A stretch of DNA of 64,000 nucleotides from Salvator merianae (Eukaryota; Chordata; Lepidosauria; Squamata; Teiidae): NCBI GenBank assembly GCA_003586115.2, contig QVOM02000074.1, positions 917,095 to 981,094 on the forward strand. The letters run 5' to 3'. Position numbers and translations under genes: made by a program. Below are positions 54,705-64,000 of the stretch, piece after piece (position 1 is the first letter of the stretch; each line of letters begins with the position of its first letter). The notes beneath the pieces were generated by a model. It ran no database searches. It was not told where the DNA came from and saw only the letters and a program-made list of their open reading frames with translations.

Positions 54705-55880
54705 TGCAAATAAATGCCTGTATGCAAATGCCAGAAGCTTCCAAGCCAAAATAAGGGAGCAAGAATGATTAGTGTTTGATAAAAATGTTGATCTTATTGG
54801 CATTACTGAAACCTGGTGGACTGATGAAAACCAATGGTATACAGTGATCCCAGGTTACAAACTGTACAGGAAAGACTGGAGAGGATGAATTGGAGGCAGT
54901 GTAGCCTTATACATTCAAGTAGAGATAGAATCTTATGAACAGAAATTTCCAGGTGAATCAGACCCATCCATAGAAGCACTGTGGGTAGAAATACCAGGTC
55001 AGAAGACAAGTATAACATTAGGAACATGCTATCATCGTTCCAACTGAACTTGTGAAGGAGATCGGTATTTGGAAAATGAGATCAAGGAGATATCAAAAAA
55101 GTAAAGAGTATTTATAATCGGGAACTTCAACTACCCCCACATAGATTGGTTGAACTCTTATTCAACTCATGAGAGAGAGGCAAAATTCCTAAACATACTA
55201 AACAATTGTTCTTTTGAGCAGCTGGTTGTGGAACAGGGGAAAGGGAAGCCTGGACTTGATCCTAAATAATACACAGGATCTGGTAACAAAATGTCACTGT
55301 AACTGATCCAATAGGGAACAGTGATCACAATGCAATAACCTTCAATTTAAATACAGATAGTAAGTTCTTGACACAATCAAACAAAGAGATCCTTAAACTT
55401 TCTTAAGGGAAACTTCCCCAAAATGTGAAAACTGGTAAAAAAGGAAATTGAAAAGGAATGTTAAAGGAGTTCAATCACTCAAAAATGCATGGAAACTGTT
55501 TAAAAACACAATAATGGAATGCATACCTAAAAGAAGGAAAGGGACTGCCAAGCCCAAGAGGATACCAGTGTGGCTTACAAATGCAGTACAGGAAGTCATT
55601 AAAAGCAAGGAAAGATAATTCAGAAAATGGAAGGCTTGTCCTAATGAGGAGAACAGGAAAGAACACAAACTCTGGCAGAACAAATGCATGGCAGCAATCA
55701 GGAAAGCTAAGAGGAATTTTGAGGAGCACATTGATAAGAACATCAAGAGAAATAACAAAAAATTATTTAAGTATATCAGAGGTAGGAAACCAACCAGAAA
55801 AACAGCTTTTACCGAGGACGATAGAGGGCATATGTGGCAGCTGAGTCAATCGTTTCAAGTAGAGAGTCTGAAGAATTAAA
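54705..55880 (+). pseudogene. CR1 endonuclease and linker remnant
   Basis: Reads NANKCLYANARSFQAKIREQE, then NVDLIGITETWWTDENQWY and IPGYKLYRKDWRG, the apurinic-type endonuclease start with its ITETW block. ALWVEIPGQKTSI and a linker with RRKGTAKPKRIPV (about 55,530) follow. Stops at several points (for example after KIREQE) kill the frame. Confidence 0.75.
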
Positions 55881-56236
55881 TCAGATACAGGTTACCAAGG
55901 AGGAGGTTCTGGCATGTCTTAATAAACTAAATGCTAACAAATGACCAACACCAGATGGTATTCATCTGAGAGTTCTTAAAGAACTCAAATGTGAAATTGC
56001 TGAGCTTCTAGCCAAAATACATAATCTTTCCCTAAAATCAGGCTCTGTTCCTGAAGACTGAAGGGTAGTAAATGTGACACTGATCTTCAAAAATGGGTCC
56101 AGGGGTGATCCAGGAAACCATAATTAAGGATAAAATTACTAAACACATGGAGGAGCAAGCATTGCTGAAATAAAATCAGCACAGTTTATTCAATGGTAAA
56201 TCATGCCTTACAAACTTGTTAGAATTTTTTTTAATA

Positions 56237-56828
56237 TATATATAAGAAGACATTTTTATTTATTTGCTTACTGTGATCTGACTATTTCATAATGACTTGT
56301 GGCCACTTCTTTTCTTACTTCCTGTGGTTAGTTTGTACAAAATTTAACTTGTAAAACCTGTATATGAGGAGACACTCCTTCAAATTTTGGATTCAAATGT
56401 ATCTAGGGCTTGGTATGTCAATGACCAAGATAGAAGCCGGCTTCAGTCACCAGCCAAATATCGTGGCAGCAAGCAATATTCTGGAGAAAAGCCCCTCCGG
56501 AATACTTGCTTGTTGCTTAGACAGCACAGGGGCTCATGCTGTCTGTGTGCATTTTAGTGACACCCACATCCAGGTATTTTGCCAGTGCGAAATACCTGGA
56601 TGTATGTGTCATCACCACCACCGCCCATGCGTGGCCATCTTTTTTGGCTCCTGCACATGTGTGGTGAGCACAGCAAAAATGGCGGCTCTGTCCAGAAGGT
56701 AGGTAATACTGCTATTTCAGGAAAACCTGCCATTAGAGAAATAGCCTAATCCACATTTTAGGGGGATATAGCGGAGCTATGGTGGGGTGGCCACAAATAT
56801 ATGTGGCAATCCTACCATAATCCAGTCT
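56237..56828. other. Probable transduced or inserted segment with a hairpin
   Basis: Unrelated to L1 or CR1, lying between two A-tracts of the deleted L1. Contains the hairpin CATCCAGGTATTTTGCCAGTG / CGAAATACCTGGATG (about 56,567-56,603). It may be genomic DNA carried by L1 readthrough or an older TIR element. Confidence 0.45.
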
Positions 56829-57222
56829 TTTTTTTCTTCTTTTTTTTTAAATTTTATTTTTATGGATATATAAAATTACACTTAATAACTCATGATTCGA
56901 CAATTAACATTTTAAACTACTGACTTCCTACTTCCCAGATTTCTTCTATATTTCATACCCCCCAACCACACAGTTCTTCTCTTCTACCAATAGTCTTCTT
57001 TTCTCTTCATTCTCTCCCTCCAGCAAACACCAATCCATTTTCCAGGTCCACTTTCCAGATCTTGCAAAAGTTCAATATAGGGTTTCCAGTTTTCTGTAGA
57101 TTATTATATTTATCCAATCTCCACAAGCTCTCAGAATCTTCTTCTCATATCAGTCTTTCAATAATTTGGCTTCTGCTCATTATTCTGCTCAGCCACTTCT
57201 TAAGTTCCCCCTTCTGACTCCT

Positions 57223-57777
57223 TCAGGTGTTTTTTTTTCCCCCCCTCATTCTCCAGTCCTTTCCTTGTTTATACCTTTTTAAACGTTGTGTCTTTTTCCC
57301 AGATTTCAGTCTGAATCTTTGCTGGTTCCAAATATGGACTGCTTCCGTTATTACTCGCCTCATATGTTCCTTCCTCCCCTGTACGATTTTTTCCAAGACT
57401 TCCGTCAGTGAAAAATTAGAACCTTGAACTGTTATCAGTAGTGGTAACGACATTCTTGTAGTCTGTATTTCTTGAGCCATAAATTTTGTCTGAGGAATTT
57501 CTGCCTTAAAATCATCCAGTTTCAAAGCCTTATCCTTTGTTTCATGAAGTTCAGTGCGTATAGCACCTATTTCATTTTTAAGGTCTTGTCTTAATCTCTC
57601 AAAAGTCAGCCCCTGAATCTCAAAGGAACTCCGCATTTCTTGAAAAATAGCGTCCATTTTTTTAAGAAGTAAATCTGATTTCAAGTCCCACTGTTCATTG
57701 TTTTCTAGTTGCGACTTTTTCTCCATATTTGACTTAAGCTTGGTTCTCTGAAGAAGCCCTCTAGTGATTAAAGGCAC
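57223..57777 (-). CDS. Short L1 ORF1-like protein, copy 2 (open)
   Basis: An uninterrupted 184-codon frame. N-terminal basic part, then a coiled coil at roughly residues 20-90 (LKSDLLLKKMDAIFQEMRSS, RLRQDLKNEIGAIRTEL). The KLDDFKAEIPQTKFMAQEIQ segment follows, then a C-terminal part with VQGRKEHMR and WNQQRFRLKSGKK. It is shorter than usual L1 ORF1 proteins (about 300 or more residues) and I see no RRM. The start ATG at 57,777 may be too far upstream; a second Met is at residue 18. It may bind RNA or form trimers, which is an inference from the family. Its expression is unknown. Confidence 0.55.
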   Translation of the reverse strand: MPLITRGLLQRTKLKSNMEKKSQLENNEQWDLKSDLLLKKMDAIFQEMRSSFEIQGLTFERLRQDLKNEIGAIRTELHETKDKALKLDDFKAEIPQTKFMAQEIQTTRMSLPLLITVQGSNFSLTEVLEKIVQGRKEHMRRVITEAVHIWNQQRFRLKSGKKTQRLKRYKQGKDWRMRGGKKNT

Positions 57778-58390
57778 TTTTTTTTTTCTTCCTTTGTCTT
57801 AAACCGAACTCCCATATCCTTGCAGCCTGCTTATTTGTTTAGCTGATAAGCACAGCTCAGATGTATTTTAATGAGACACTGAAAACCCCAGCGTGTCTGA
57901 AGAACAGAACTTTGAATGATTTATCTAAAGATTCACAGCCTTTGCAAATACTTTAGCATCTTGCTGAATTACGATGTTTAAACTTTCGGCATACATTATC
58001 CAAGCTGTAACTGTAGAGGGGTTTTTTTCTTTTATTTTCCTTTTCTTAATGTTTATCTTAGCTTTAATATCATCATAAATTAAAAAGAGGATTGGCCAAA
58101 CTTACAGTCCAAAGATGACACACAATGTGACTCGGGAATGTTGACAAATTTCCCCCAGCTCCGTCATCTCCTCCGTACGCAGACTGCCATGAATCTTTCG
58201 CCACCCACGCTGGGGGGGGACTTGGTGGAGCTCAAATGAGGAATCCCTCTGCTTCCCTGTCACTCAGGGAGATGAAATCTTCTGACAGAGGGGGTTTGAA
58301 CTCCCCCCTCTGTCTCCTCACGTTGCGGTTTGCTCAGAAGAAAAATCCTCTCAGCAACTATGTTCGGCCATCTTCCCCGGAAGTCCCATC

Positions 58391-59200
58391 ACTTGTTAGA
58401 ATTTATTGAAAGTGTTAATAAACATGCAGCCAAAGATGACCCAGTTCACATTGTCTATCTGGACTTTCAAAAGGCTTTTGAGAAAGTCCCTCACCAAAGA
58501 CTCTGGAATAAACTCAGCAGTCACAGAATAAGAGGACAAGTCCTGTCCTGGATTGATAACTGGTTTGACACTAAATTGTACAGGGTAATAAAACCTGAAA
58601 GTGATTGTAAAGAACTCCAGAGGAATCTCTTGACATTGGGTGAGACGTGGCAAATGCACTTCAATCTTAGCAAGTGCAAAGTGATGCACATTGGCGCAAA
58701 GAACCCCAATCACACCTATAAACTGATGAGGGGCAAGCTTTCTGTGACAGACCAGGAAAAGGTTCTTGGGGTTCTGGTAGACAGCTCAATGAAGGTGTTG
58801 ACCCACTGTGCAGCAGCAGTGAAAGAGGCAAATTCAGTGCTGGGGTAATTAGGAAGGGATTAGAAAACAAGTTGGCAAGTGTCATTGTGCCTCTTTATAA
58901 ATCTATAGTAAGATCACACTTGGAATATTATGTACAATTCTGGTCACTTCACCTCAGAAAGCATATTGCGAAACTGGAGAAGGTGCAGAAAAGGGAAACC
59001 AGAATGTTCGAGGGGTTGGAACACCTTCCTTGTAAAATAAGGCTGCAACGTCTTGGCCTCTCCAGCCTTAAAAAATTGTGTTTAAGAGGAGTCCTGATTG
59101 AAGTATATAAAATCATGCACAGTATGGATAAGGTAGATAGAAATTATTTTGTCTATCACACAACACTAGAACCACGGTGCACTCTATGAAGCTGATAGGT
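58391..59200 (+). pseudogene. CR1 reverse transcriptase with internal deletion
   Basis: Palm motif IVYLDFQKAFEKVPHQ is present, then LSWIDNWF joins directly to DTKLYRVIKPESD. The part with GVPQGS and the first Asp of FADD is deleted, although the frame is kept across the joint. Next come MHFNLSKCKVMHIG, VLGVLVDSSMKVL and, in another frame (58,872-59,189), VPLYKSIVRSHLEYYVQFW and VQKRETRM. Non-functional. Confidence 0.85.
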
Positions 59201-59599
59201 AGGAGAGTTAGGACCGAGAAGGGGAAATATTTTTTCACCCAGAGAGCCATCAGTTCATGAAAGTTATTACCTGAAGAGGTGGTGACAGCAGTCACCCTGG
59301 ATAACTAAGGAAGGATTGGACAGATTCATGGAGGTCAGGTGCATCAATGACTACTAGAATGGATTCCTAGGTACTGCCTCCTATTTGGAAAGATAGGCAG
59401 AATGTCTGTAAAACTATTTCTGAGGAGTCAAGAACAGGTGAAGGTTTTGCCTTTTATTCTGCTTGAGAATGCCCAGAAGGAATTGGTGGACCACTATGTG
59501 AAACAGAATGCTGGATTAGATGGGCTGTGGCCTGATCCAGCAAGGCTCCTTCTATGTTCTAATGATTTCAGTGATGAGTCTGGGATCCAGGTTTGCTAT

Positions 59600-61235
59600 G
59601 TCCGTAGTGGTTGTATTTTGTGAAACCAGGACTGACTTCAGGCATGGTGATAGCTACTTTGGTCTTGGGCAGGAGTGATGTCTTCTATAAATAATAGCTC
59701 TTGGCAAACTTTGTCAGCACTTCCCAAGGTTCCCAAGCCAAAGGGATGGTCTCTGGAATCAGCAGTAGAGAATCCAGGAGGCAAATGACTATGGCATGAT
59801 TGGGCATGAATGTTTTTATTGTAACCTAGTGCACATTTTCTCATGGGGCAACTTTATCACTGAATAAGTAGCTTACTTTGAACACCTCATTCTCCTCCTT
59901 CAACTGAGGAATCTCCTGGTGATCCAACAACCACCAAAATATGGCCATCTGAGTTCTTGGAGAAGCTTCAGCAGCTTATGCGCAGTCCTCTGGGGGTGCT
60001 TGAGCATGTGTGGTTTCACATTCTATAAAGACTACCATTTAGAGATCAAGGCAGAAATATACAAGGACACAGAGACATGCAGTTCTAGCAGCATGACAAA
60101 TTTATTGATAAGAACCACACATGAAAAAGTACAAGCAAATTCAAATATACTTCAGTATCAGATCTCCCAAATCCTGTCACACAAACCATTAAAAAACATT
60201 CCTGGATATTACCCCATCCTTTTTCACCAGTTCTGCCTTTAGTGCAGAGCTTGCTTGATCAAAACTAACTTCCACTTATTATCTTTTGGTGCCAAGCAGA
60301 TACTGAATCTATGAGGTAAGCTGACAGTGATGGCCTGGTCTCAGATGCAGAGTAAAATGCCATCCATACACACTCCCACTGGTCAGCCTAGCTTCCTCAT
60401 CAGGCCCACCACGACAGCCAGTGGTGCTGTTGCCCATAAAAGTTACACCACTTTGCCTCTCAGTACCAATGTCAAGAGACCCTTGACCTCAGCTGTATCA
60501 ACTGACACCTGTTCTGCCAGATTGGCCAGTCCCAGATAGATAGCCCTATCCATGGGATCCCTACCCATAGACCCCCTGGTCTATGCCAGCCCATTGTTGG
60601 CACAAACTGCACATGATTATGAAATATGGTAGACTCCCCCAGTCCAATGTCAAACTGTCCTATTCCTTTCATGGAGATCCTGGCAACCTTTGGATTTTCC
60701 TTATTCAACTATGGATTTACATGCAAGTGCACATCATGGACTTCTCCAATGATTTAGCTTGGATTGTGTTCACAGTTAATCTCTTGTGTGGAATGACAGC
60801 CCAGTGGGCCCTTGGAATGATTGGCCAACTAGAACCAATTAGACTGGCTCAATCATGATAAGAAAACCAGGTGCTGAGCACAGGGACTTTGCTTGTACTG
60901 CAGAATTGCCAGCCACAAGGCAGTGGACTTTTCAAATCAAGGAAGCTTAAGTCCCAAGGTGCCCCAAAATGCTTAGCACAAACCAAAAATTACTATGCCT
61001 ATGGTCACAGATTTTAAAGTGGCAGCTGATAAAGAAGATGGAAATGATCAATGCCATGTTGGTACAAACTGAGGGACAGAGAAAATAATAACCTGTAGCA
61101 TATACAGTACAAGTGAGTTTGAAGTCAAAGCCCTTATTGATAGTATAGCCAGTAGAAGCATGATTGAGACTATGTTAGTAGACAAATTTAAGCTCCCTAC
61201 TGCTGAATTAAATGAATGAGTAATATTTCTAACCT
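59600..61235 (+). mobile_element. Ty3/Gypsy gag-PR remnant (plus)
   Basis: Capsid trace at 60,660-60,830 (FHGDPGNLWIFLIQLWIYM, then DFSNDLAWIVFTVNLLCGM). Protease trace at 61,110-61,215 (SEFEVKALIDSIASRSMIET, DKFKLPTAEL), with Ile in place of the catalytic Gly. RT and IN are absent. The part 59,600-60,300 is only assigned by position and holds no motif. Confidence 0.55.
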
Positions 61236-61259
61236 TCGATTAATTGATTTGTATTTATC

Positions 61260-62880
61260 CTGTATCCAAAGGTCTCTGAAAAGGGGAAGGAAAACTATTC
61301 CATTAACTGATGGGCAGGGTAAAGAGGTATGTCTTTATCAGTCGTCTGAAAGTATAAAGTGATGGTGCCTGATGTAACTCCAAGGGAAGGCTATTCTACA
61401 GTCTGAGGCCTATTACTGAAAAGACTTTCTTATGGGTGCCCATTTCCTTAACTGCTGAAGGTAGTGGAACAACCAAGAGGGCCTCATTGGCAAGATATTA
61501 AGGCAAGGGCAGGTTTATATCATAAAAGGCATTCCTTTAGATATTTGGGGCCTAACTTATTTAGGATCTCAGTGTTAGAACCTTGAATTGGCCTCAATGT
61601 CAAATATTTAGTCAGTGCATTTCTTTTAGGACTGGTGTGATGTCATCCAACCAACTGCCACTTCCAAACCATATTCAAGGGTAGCCCCATGTAGAGGTCA
61701 TTACAATAGTCCTGACTGGAATTTACTAGGGCATGGATTGTTGTGACCAGGTCATTTCAGTCCAGAAAGAGGCATAGCTGGTGAACCAGCCATAGCTGGA
61801 AATAGGCACTTCCAGCTACTAACTTCACCTGAACTTCAAGGATCACTGCAGAGACTAAGAGCCCAAGAGAACTCCCAGATTGCACATGTGTTCTTTCTAA
61901 GGTAAAATAATCCCACTGAGGATGCCTCCTTACTTCACAGACCCAAGACCCTGTAACACATAGCATCTCTTATATTGGCTAGATTCAGCTTTATTTATTG
62001 ACCCCCATCAAGTCCATTACTGCCTCCAAACACCTACCAGGCACCTCAACCACATCTCCTGATTCAGATCATGTGGAGAGGTATAGCAGGATGTCATGTG
62101 CATATTGATTGTACCTTATTCCAAATCAACTGATGACCTCTACCAGCAGCTCCATATAGACATTAAAGAGCATGAGAAATAAGGTTGATCCCTGTGCAAT
62201 CCCATCACAATGTGATGCCTTCAACTCCAAGGCAGTTTCAGTGCCATAACTATGCCTGAAGCTATGCTGAAACGGGTCTAGTTAATTAGGTTTCTCCTGC
62301 ATGCATATAATCATTGTCCTCTCCCATACCTTGTCTTCAAAAGGTATGTTAGTCACTAGGTGATAATTGTTTAAATCTTCTGGATTCAGGGTGGGCCTTT
62401 TGAAGAGTATGCACATTACCACCTCTTTAATAACCAGCAGGACCACCTCATCTCTCAGAGAGACATTCATCATTCCTTGGATCCATTTGGCCATACACTG
62501 CTTACTCCCTTTTGTCAACCCAAAAGGGCAAGGATGAAAAGAGCATGTCATAAGCTTAGCATCAGCAAGCAGTTTGACCACATCCTCAGACTGCAATAAT
62601 TTAAACTGATTCAAAATAATTGAACAAGATGGTTCTCTGAATAGTTTCCCGAATAGTATTCTCAGCTGTGACATCCAATCCTCTGTGAATCTGAGCAATG
62701 TTGCTCTCAAAGTGCTTTGCAAATATGACACAGCAGATATTGGATGATTGGTGATCTTGCTTCCTTGGACTAAATCTCATAAGGCCATTCGCCACTCAAA
62801 AAAAAACTCTGCTGGACAGTTTCTCAATGCAATGGTGGCAGATAAATAACTCCCCCGTCCATCACCACAGCAATGGTAGC
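61260..62880 (-). mobile_element. L2-type LINE, copy 3
   Basis: Minus-strand L2, collinear with copy 1 (11,841-13,690). 62,282-62,795 holds the pre-RT part (CCVIFAKHFESNIAQIHRGL, PEDLNNYHLVTNIPF). RT and C-terminal traces continue to 61,340, and a 3' tail with TATTTATCCTGTATCCAAAG lies at about 61,250. Heavily frameshifted; the RT catalytic region around 62,100 is decayed. Confidence 0.8.
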
Positions 62881-63105
62881 TCCCTGTGACAATTTTTTTC
62901 TTCCCTGCCCTGATATATAATACCCAAACTCATACAAAACATTGTTTAAATAAATACACTAAAACAGAATTACACAATTTATCAATGGTTTAAAAGCAGA
63001 ATAATGTTTAAACCAAAACCCCTCTCACAATTCTAAGGTCCTGGACCAGGGGTAATGGCTCTTGACCATGTTCTCTTTTGGAGTGACTCTTTCAAAAAAA
63101 TAACC

Positions 63106-63324
63106 CAGGGGTGTAGCAAGGGGGGCGGGGGGCTGTCCGCCCAGGGCGGTGCGTTGTCCAGGACGGCCCATGGAGCCAGGGCCCCGCCCGCTGGCGTGCT
63201 CGCTTGTTGCCCCACACGCACGCCGGCGCGCTCGCTCGCTCACCCCACCCACGCGCATGCTGGCGCGCTCGCCCCGCCCACCGCCACTTCACCCCGGGCG
63301 GCAAAACTGGTAGTCACGCTGCTG
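63106..63324 (-). mobile_element. CpG-rich hAT-type MITE, copy 5
   Basis: Termini CAGGGGTGTAGCAAGG and the complement of CAGCAGCGTGACTACC. Flanks AAATAACC (63,098-63,105) and GAATAACC (63,325-63,332) match 7 of 8. It is the shortest copy and its core has GCGCTCGCTCGCTCACCCC variation. ORFs on both strands are artefacts. Confidence 0.8.
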
Positions 63325-63439
63325 GAATAACCCACTTTGATGATTGACTTTTCAGTAGGGAACCTGCTGGTGGTGGCCTGTCACTATAGGTAGACCCTTA
63401 TTATATAGTCCCACTTGTTGAATTTTGGGGAACAGGTTT

Positions 63440-64000
63440 TCCTTGCTAGCTTGCTTGAAAAACTGCCTTAAATGTTGGATGTGGAGGAAATGGAGAGGAA
63501 ACTGACTTATCTTAAGCAAAAGAATTTTGAATCAGCCAATAAACCAGGGAAGTGGCTGGTGTACAAACTGAGAAAGGAAAAAGCTAATAAGGTTATTTTA
63601 AAACTGAAAGAGGCTGACAAAGAGGTAACAAATAGAATAGATATCCAGAGAGTAATGTGTGAGTTCTACGAAAAACTCTATAAAGAGAAAGACATTTCAG
63701 AGGAAGATATCAAGAACTATTCAGAAAAACAAAACTTGCCGCAAATTTCACAACATAGGACTATGTTGAATACCCCTGTAACATCAAGGGAACTCTTTGA
63801 TGCTATCAAGAAAATGAAAGGAGGAAAGGCAGCAGGGCTGGATGGTTTAGCAGCAATTTATTATAAAATATTCCAAGAGGAACTTCAGTTACCATTACTG
63901 ATGACAATGAATGGTGTACTGGACAGTGGAAAAATACCGGAAAGCTGGGAAAAAGCATTTATAACTTTAATTCCAAAAGAGGGTCAGGATTTGACATAAC
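63440..64000 (+). mobile_element. L1 LINE ORF2, runs off the window end
   Basis: Same subfamily as 33,340-36,240. It contains the pre-RT region (EEMERKLTYLKQKNFESANK at 63,487) and the start of RT (63,780-64,000). The exact 5' truncation point is not defined. Confidence 0.85.
63472..63999 (+). pseudogene. L1 ORF2 pre-RT and RT start
   Basis: A 175-codon frame with EMERKLTYLKQKNFESANK, ELFDAIKKMKGGKAAGLDGL and SGKIPESWEKAFITLIPKEG, ending in a stop at 63,999. In the related copy at 33,778 this position continues into the YRPISLL motif, so the stop here is a disabling mutation. This copy is better preserved than 33,340, since the pre-RT part is open. Confidence 0.75.

Larger units (their letters stand above)
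56228..58390 (-). mobile_element. Internally deleted L1, copy 2, with probable 3' transduction
   Basis: Insertion in CR1 flanked by a perfect 14-bp duplication ACTTGTTAGAATTT (56,214-56,227 and 58,391-58,404). On the minus strand it has a 5' UTR starting GATGGGACTTCCGGGGAAGA, ORF1 (57,777-57,223), the ORF2 end and 3' UTR with an A-rich tract at 56,829-56,860. About 600 bp of unrelated sequence follows, ended by another A-run at the duplication (56,228-56,232). RT and endonuclease are missing as in copy 1. Confidence 0.8.
54540..59570 (+). mobile_element. CR1 LINE, copy B, interrupted by deleted L1
   Basis: Plus-strand CR1 of the same family as 1,741-3,690. Block 1 (to 56,227) covers the endonuclease (CLYANARS, about 54,715; DLIGITETWWTDE, 54,795), linker and start of RT. 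Block 2 (58,391-59,570) continues RT, thumb and 3' UTR, ending with GGCCTGATCCAGCAAGGCTC and TTCTATGTTCTAATG. The break is a 2,163-bp insertion with a 14-bp duplication. Many stops. Confidence 0.85.

Noticed and set aside
8034..64000. Preceding ANO2 exon
   Set aside because: No minus-strand segment with the expected conserved residues and splice sites could be identified by eye; a short exon cannot be excluded.

Overview
This 64 kb window looks like vertebrate nuclear DNA, most likely from a squamate reptile. It carries a mix of CR1, L2-type and L1 LINEs, Ty3/Gypsy elements, hAT-type MITEs and other TIR elements, all in AT-rich intronic DNA. No bacterial operon structure, rRNA, tRNA or CRISPR array was seen. 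The species assignment is an inference from repeat composition and from one host exon.

The only host coding sequence I can support is the terminal coding exon of anoctamin 2 (ANO2), a calcium-activated chloride channel, on the minus strand at 7,752-8,033. It has a clean splice acceptor and a C-terminal PDZ-ligand-like end (HTDV). The low-coordinate side is therefore the ANO2 3' UTR and downstream DNA. Everything above 8,034 is probably the last ANO2 intron, because I did not find the preceding exon. Nearly all other long ORFs are transposon remnants or shadows of GC-rich repeats.

Layout: 1-450 hAT-related fragment; 575-1,740 LTR-like repeat copy A; 1,741-3,690 CR1 (minus); 4,859-6,957 MITEs, one inside another; 7,259-8,060 ANO2 3' end; 9,632-10,913 LTR-like repeat copy B, inverted relative to A; 10,959-11,302 GC-rich MITE; 11,841-13,690 L2 (minus); 13,700-17,100 largely unassigned; 17,110-26,150 a patchwork of L1, Gypsy and CR1 (plus), including a CR1 ORF1 esterase domain and a well-preserved CR1 reverse transcriptase; 26,180-27,790 Gypsy gag/PR (minus); 28,552-29,228 MITE; 30,346-36,240 two L1 copies in opposite orientation; 36,241-36,953 GC-rich 33-bp minisatellite; 37,291-40,390 an L2 copy interrupted by a MITE and by a solo LTR that itself contains a hAT element; 40,400-44,220 L1 ORF1 and a gag-like region; 44,540-52,063 a cluster of decayed Gypsy fragments with nested insertions; 52,077-53,837 and 56,228-58,390 two copies of an internally deleted L1; 54,540-59,570 CR1 (plus); 59,600-62,880 Gypsy and L2; 63,106-64,000 GC-rich MITE and L1.

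The most interesting signals are: (1) a non-autonomous L1 derivative with 5' UTR, a short ORF1 and the extreme 3' end of ORF2, present as two full-length insertions with different target-site duplications, one of them apparently carrying about 600 bp of transduced DNA; (2) a family of very CpG-rich hAT-type MITEs with variable VNTR cores, five of them with recognisable 8-bp target duplications; and (3) a pair of inverted repeats of about 1.2 kb that bracket the ANO2 terminal exon.
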